This document shows, in pieces, positions 59,197 to 64,000 of a stretch of 64,000 bases of DNA; positions within the stretch are counted from its first letter, which is position 1; each line of letters starts with the position of its first letter. The position numbers and the translations under genes are program-made. This DNA is from Ustilago trichophora (Eukaryota; Basidiomycota; Ustilaginomycetes; Ustilaginales; Ustilaginaceae): NCBI GenBank assembly GCA_900323505.1, contig OOIN01000011.1, positions 620,001 through 684,000 of the forward strand, given 5' to 3'. Under the pieces are notes generated by a model, which saw only the letters and a program-made list of their open reading frames with translations, was not told the origin of the DNA and searched no databases.

Positions 59197-59563
59197 ATCT
59201 CCAGAGGCAATCCAAAACATGGTCACAGCACAGCAGAGTGTGCGAAGCACAAGACGAGAAAAGTGATATGTGGTTGCGTATAAGACTGAGGCCAAACAAT
59301 GCAAAACAAGGGTAAAATTGCCGGAGAGCATCTCCAAAAGCACATACGGTAGCTACAAGACGTCGGGTCTGAATGGAACAATGACGGCATGAGCATTAAT
59401 CAAGAAGCATGTTTCAAAACAAGAAATCCATAAGGTAAAAGGTAAAAGTTGGGAAGCAAAACAATCTGGTATAAAAGTGCAAGTGTGTAAACGAAGTCGA
59501 TGAAAAGAGAAATGGAAAAAGGGGCTTGCTGTGTGCAGCGAGCACCGGTCCAGGCAAGAGTGT
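59197..59563. other. Convergent intergenic spacer between the PhyH-type and NDR kinase genes
   Basis: About 370 bp between the two stop codons, A-rich on the plus strand, holding both 3' untranslated regions. No gene is seen. Confidence 0.55.
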
Positions 59564-62500
59564 CTACATCGACATGCTCCTAATCCGACTTCCCATCTCA
59601 GTCGGCTCCCTACTCCTGCCCCTCGCTGGCGTCATCCCCGCGGCCCTCTCTGCTGCGATAACATTCCTCTCGTCCTGCAGCTGCTCTCGCGGATCAAACG
59701 CCTTGGGGCTCTTGAAAGTATATCCAACAAAGGCGAGCTGCTTCCTCATCTCTAGCAGTTTGGGACCCTGTTCTCGATCCCTCAACATGGGATCTCTGGG
59801 TTGATCAGCGTTGGGATTATCCGCCGCGCCGGGTGCAGGCAAAGGTGCATCTTCGATATCGTCTTCAAAGTGCTTGGTGTCTCCTGGATGGCTCAGGGCC
59901 GGTCGGAAAGGTGGACGAGTCTTGTGCAAGTTGTCCCAGTCGATTCCTCGGAACCAAGGGTGCGACATGAGCTCCTCCACACCATCCTGCAACCCGCTTC
60001 CACCACCGCTACCTTGCTGCTGCTGGTTGTTGAATCCGGAACGCCTGGCACTTTGCAGGTAGCTGTTGGGCCGACTAACCGACGCCGAAGCAGTGCTACC
60101 CAACCTATCCTCTCGCTCGCAAACCAGACGAGCAATGAAATCCTGCCCCTCCCTCGAGATGCGAGGCTTGGGCGGGAAACGGAGTGTCTGTTTCCAGTTG
60201 AGAATCTTTTGCCTCGTCAAGTGTCTCGATTTCGAAACAAACGGAGGATAGCCATAGAGCATCTCAAAGACGATCACTCCCAACGACCACCAGTCGCACG
60301 CCTGGTCGTAACCCAACCCGCGCAACACCTCGGGTGCCATGTAGTTGTTGGTACCCACGACAGAGTAGGCGATCTTTTTCTTGTTCTTCTCGCGCCACGT
60401 GAGGACGTGGGTCATCGGTGTACCGTCCGGATTGCGATCCGACATGATCTCGATGAGCTCTTTGTCGGTCAATCCGGCCCCGGCTTGGCCAGGTGCTCCA
60501 CCGCCACGTCCAGTAGCTTGTGCGCGGCGTCGCATACCGGCAGCAGCGTGCGAGTCGTCCAGATCGATACCGTGCTTCTTGAGCAGGTTCTTGCGCTGTT
60601 GGTCGTAGTACGCTCCGTCGTGGGCCCAGTGGAATGATTGGCACAGGCCGAAATCGGCGAGCTTAATGTGCCCATCGGAAGTGTAGAGGAAGTTGTCGGG
60701 CTTGATATCGCGATGAATGTAGCCAAACGAGTGGGCCTCGTGAATGGCAAGAATCATCTCGGCCACGTAGAAGCGAGCAAAGTCTTCCTCAAAGATGTCC
60801 TTCTCAATCAGCAGATTGAGCAAGTCTCCACCGCCCATAAACTCCATGATCAGATACAGATGATCGACGTCCTGGAACGAGTAGACGAGCTTGACGATCC
60901 ACTTGGCGGACGCGCTTGCACTTGCAGACGTCATCAGATCTCGTTCGGCGCGTACATGTCCTTCTTGACCCTTTCGAAGCATGTCGGCCTTCCGCAGCTG
61001 CTTCATCGCATACAACTGACCCGATTGACGCTCCTTGCACAGAGCGACCACACCAAACGCGCCGTGTCCGATGGTCTTGAGCTTGAGGAAAGAGTTGACG
61101 TTGACGCGGGCGCGAAGATCTCGAAGGTAGCGGGTTTCGTTGGCCATCCATGCCTCGCGGATCTGCTCTTTGCTCCTCTCCGGGATACGGAGGGATGCGA
61201 GCTCGGCTTCGAGACCTGCACGTCGAGTGTCGCGCGCCTTGGGCTTCTTGAGGATGCCATAGTAGAGGTTCTCAAAGTAGATCTTGGCGGCGACGCTCTT
61301 TTCGACGGTTTCGAGCGATGGTCGAACGGCTGCACCGATGGGTTGAGAGAAATCAGCAAGGGCAGTCATACCAGCAGTGTCGATCGAACGAAGACTGTCG
61401 AGAATGACCATCGAGTTGGGACGTTCCGAGGTGGGGGATGCAGTGTAGCCGCTGTTGGGAGCTTGAAGCGCATTCGTGGCGGTAGGTGCCTCGAACATGG
61501 CGTTGATCGCATGAGGAGTACCAGAAGGAAGTCCATCGATGTTGCGGCTGTTGCGATTGGACGCACCAGGTGTACCAGCGTTGGGCGAAGGAGGGCGGTA
61601 CATCATGTAGTCGGGCGCACGAGCGTTGCCATCGCGAGCGACGGGTGGCGAAGGATTGACGAGTAGAGTGCCAGCGGTGTTGGTGCGGAGGGTGGGAGGT
61701 TTGAAGACGGGCTTGGTGAGCTGGAGCTGAGCGTTGATAGCGGCTTCGAGCTCAGCATCTGTGCCAGCGTGAGGCTCTTCAGCAATGTCAGCAAACGCTT
61801 TGTACTCGCGAGCGGGCGACAAGGCGGGGGCGTTGGCGCCGCCAGCACGGATGGTAGTGTTGGAGAGCGTGCTATGGCCCGCGGTCGCGGTGGTGGTGGT
61901 GAGCATCGAGATCTGGCTCGGTGCGCCATTGACAATGTGGAGCTGACGAGGATTCTCGTGGATGAGGCTGTCCTGGTGCATGGCAGCCTGGACCTGAGCA
62001 ATGGCTTCAGCCTGATTCCTAGCAGCTTGAAGTCGCAGTGCCTCCTTGATGGGCTCGACCCACGAAGGATCGGCCACCTTGCCCACGCCATCGCGACTCC
62101 ATCTGTTGAGAATGACTTCGGCCTGCTCGGCGTCACTGGCATGGGCAGCATGGACGAAGGTCTGAGTCTGAGGCGAACCGACCATATCGACGCTGATTCG
62201 CTTCTTTTGTGCTCTGGGACCCATGACGGCAGGAGCAAAGAAGTTCATAGCGGTACTGATGGCTGATGCATTGGCAGCGTGCGTGGAAGGAGAAGCGAAC
62301 GCGGGACGAGGGTAGGCGCCAGGCACAGCAGCGGAGGAGCCATCCTTGAGCGGCGAACTAGGAGCTCGAGGCGAAGCATTGCCGCTAGGAGAGTAGGCAG
62401 AAGCGCCGTATTCGGGACCGGCTTGGAAGTTGTCCTGAGTATTCTTGCGCAGAGCACCGGTCGCCTTGCTCAGAGTAGAACGCAGCTTTCCAGGAGACGA

Positions 62501-62762
62501 GGGACGCTGCGACGAAGCAGGAGGCGCGAGACGGTTAGGCGAAGGACCTTGGTTGTTGACAAGGGACATGATATCCCAGAATCCCTTGTGCATGAATGCA
62601 CTGCCCTTGACGGTGGAACGAGGCAGGTCCTCCGAGTCGCGATAGGAAGGGTTGTTGGCAAAGCGAGAGGGGGCACTATTGAGGTGAGGGTTTGCGTATT
62701 TGGCAGAAGGAGAGGGAGGTGGTCTGGAGGAAGGTTGTGCGGCTTGAGCGTATCGCTGCTGT

Positions 62763-62794
<32 letters not shown>

Positions 62795-63232
62795 CTGTGG
62801 GGTATATTGAGGTTGGTATGGAGCTTGCTGCAGTGTCATAGGAGGTGGATAAGGCGGAGAAGCTCGCTGAGCGGGTGCTTGCTGGTATGCTTGTGGTTGT
62901 TGGGAATAAGGATGAGCATATGTTGGGTGCTGCTGGGGCGCGGCGTAGACGTTGTTGGCGTAAGCGGATGGGCTAACGGGAGGTTGAGCTCTTGTGGTGT
63001 AAGGCTGGTTGTATTGAGTAGAGAGGCCAAGAGGCTGAGGCGGAGGCTGTTGAATGTAGGACGGACGCATGCGCTCTTCGTGTTCGTACCACGCAGCTTC
63101 CTTGGCAGGAGCAGCAAAGGCACCAGCACCTCCGTAGTAAGTTATGGCACCACCACCGCCTCCGCTTCCACCGGAGCCCGAGGAAGAAGGCATGGGTCTA
63201 GCGCCCTGAGGTCTTGCTGTAGCCGCAGCCAT
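59564..63232 (-). CDS. ukc1: NDR/LATS-family protein kinase, Cbk1 type (Ukc1-like)
   Basis: A 1222-residue kinase. The N-terminal half is Pro/Gln/Ser-rich with a polyglutamine run (62757-62795). Before the kinase core lies the helical Mob-binding region (about residues 640-710, with KIYFENLYYGILK). The kinase core starts at FLKLKTIGHGAFGVV (about 715), with AMKQL (Lys), YIHRDIKPDNFLY, ADFGLCQSFHW, and then a long NDR-type insert of about 80 residues. The activation segment YSVVGTNNYMAPEVL and DWWSLGVIVFEML follow. The hydrophobic motif FVGYTFKS is present at about 1170 and carries the Ser/Thr phosphorylated by Ste20/GCK-type kinases. In the RAM network these kinases, with Mob2, control polarity, cell separation and morphogenesis; in U. 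maydis Ukc1 is required for normal morphology and virulence. Single exon. Confidence 0.93.
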
Positions 63233-64000
63233 GTCGAAGAGGAACGAAGTCTCGTTCGTGGTCGTTGGATCGCAATGGTCTCCGGGGATAGCCGTACAGC
63301 GAGTTCGATGAGGCGAATGCTCGGATGAGCTCGATGATTGGAAGGGAAAGGATGACGTGAATAGGAAGAGCGAACGGGATCAAAATGGTGTAACGAGGAG
63401 AGTCGGCACGAGTGGCTTGACGTTGAAGGCGGAAGTGTGATTGAGAGCGTGAGTGTTGATTGAACGGCGAGAGAGAGGAGGGAGGAGGGAGGAGGGACAA
63501 GAGGATTGGCAGCAAGAAAGAAAGAGAGAATAGGAGACTCTGGATGCTCATGTTGCAGCCCAAGCTGCAGTGTGGAATACAAACATGCTGCACTTTCATT
63601 TTGACGGCAATCCACAGGTTGTAAGCAACAAATACAAAAGTGGGCAGATGAGACCCTTGTTGGAGTGTTGCAGTTGCCCCTTTTTTCCCTTCTTTTTCTT
63701 TTTGTGGCCAAAAATGGCAGGAGAGTGGTGTGTGTGGAGAGCTGAGACCAACACTTTTTTTGTTGACAAGATGCACGTCCACGCGTATTCTACACAAACA
63801 CCGACACACCATACACTAAGCTTTTGTTTTCGAGTCGTACGACCGCTCTTTCAAGGTGACAAGCAGCAGACAATCTATTGCAAGATAGTATCGAAGCTTT
63901 GAGTGGCTTTAGCCTATCATTTCTGGTTCGACTGCTATAGTATCATCAACGGATGCGGCTCGAAAGCGGTGTTGAGCCATGTCTAATGTCTAGAGCTGCC
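63233..64000. promoter_or_regulatory. Upstream region of the NDR kinase gene to the window edge
   Basis: The promoter and leader of the minus-strand kinase gene should lie here. Short frames on either strand show no domain. The region next to the ATG is purine-rich on the plus strand, hence pyrimidine-rich in the transcript. Confidence 0.4.

Noticed and set aside
1..64000. CRISPR arrays, bacterial operons, riboswitches
   Set aside because: No regularly spaced repeats were found, and introns, tRNA intron and gene families are eukaryotic.

Overview
The window looks like nuclear DNA of a basidiomycete fungus, most probably a smut (Ustilaginales); I cannot name the species. The reasons are: large, mostly intron-poor genes; short GT-AG introns with CTGAC-like branch sites; long serine-, proline- and glutamine-rich tails on regulatory proteins; and an NDR kinase whose activation segment (GTNNYMAPE) is, as I recall, of the basidiomycete Cbk1 type (U. 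maydis Ukc1). There are 13 host protein genes that I can recognise by family, one conserved-looking gene of unknown function, one intron-containing tRNA gene and two transposable elements.

Layout. 0.7-6 kb: DNA polymerase epsilon subunit B (minus, four exons), a zinc alcohol dehydrogenase (plus), and a secreted GH18 glycosidase (minus). 8.2-14.7 kb: a nearly intact tyrosine-recombinase (YR) retrotransposon of the Ngaro/DIRS group on the minus strand, flanked by split direct repeats (A1 ... B1-A2 ... B2) and coding for gag-like, RT-RNase H and YR products. 14.7-18 kb: a Zn2Cys6 transcription factor (minus) whose 3' end lies 72 bp from the element. 18-24 kb: a 6 kb stretch with no gene I can support. 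24-27 kb: an unbroken reading frame fusing a histidine phosphatase to an HbrB/Bit61-type TORC2 domain. 28.3-31.2 kb: a degenerate Ran-like GTPase (four exons) and a caleosin (three exons), both plus. 33.6-36.6 kb: an atypical protein kinase with HGD and DLG motifs. 37.2-38.8 kb: a Tc1-like DD34E DNA transposon with TA target duplication and one internal stop. 39.4-42.4 kb: a 983-residue protein of unknown function. 43.2-47.7 kb: inositol monophosphatase, a tRNA-Glu(CTC) with a hairpin intron, and a glutamine-rich bHLH factor. 51.2-63.2 kb: DNA topoisomerase III with four C-terminal zinc motifs, an OPT-family transporter, a PhyH-type dioxygenase and the NDR/Cbk1 kinase.

The host genes do not form one pathway. 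Genome maintenance (Pol epsilon B, Topo III), growth signalling (HbrB fusion, NDR kinase, bHLH and Zn2Cys6 regulators) and lipid or small-molecule metabolism (caleosin, PhyH, IMPase, ADH, OPT) are interspersed, as is usual in fungi. The most unusual items are the Ngaro-type element with its complete split-repeat architecture, the phosphatase-HbrB fusion and the Ran-like protein lacking its catalytic switch-II motif. In both transposons the single coding defect is a TGA that fits a CGA-to-TGA (CpG to TpG) change.
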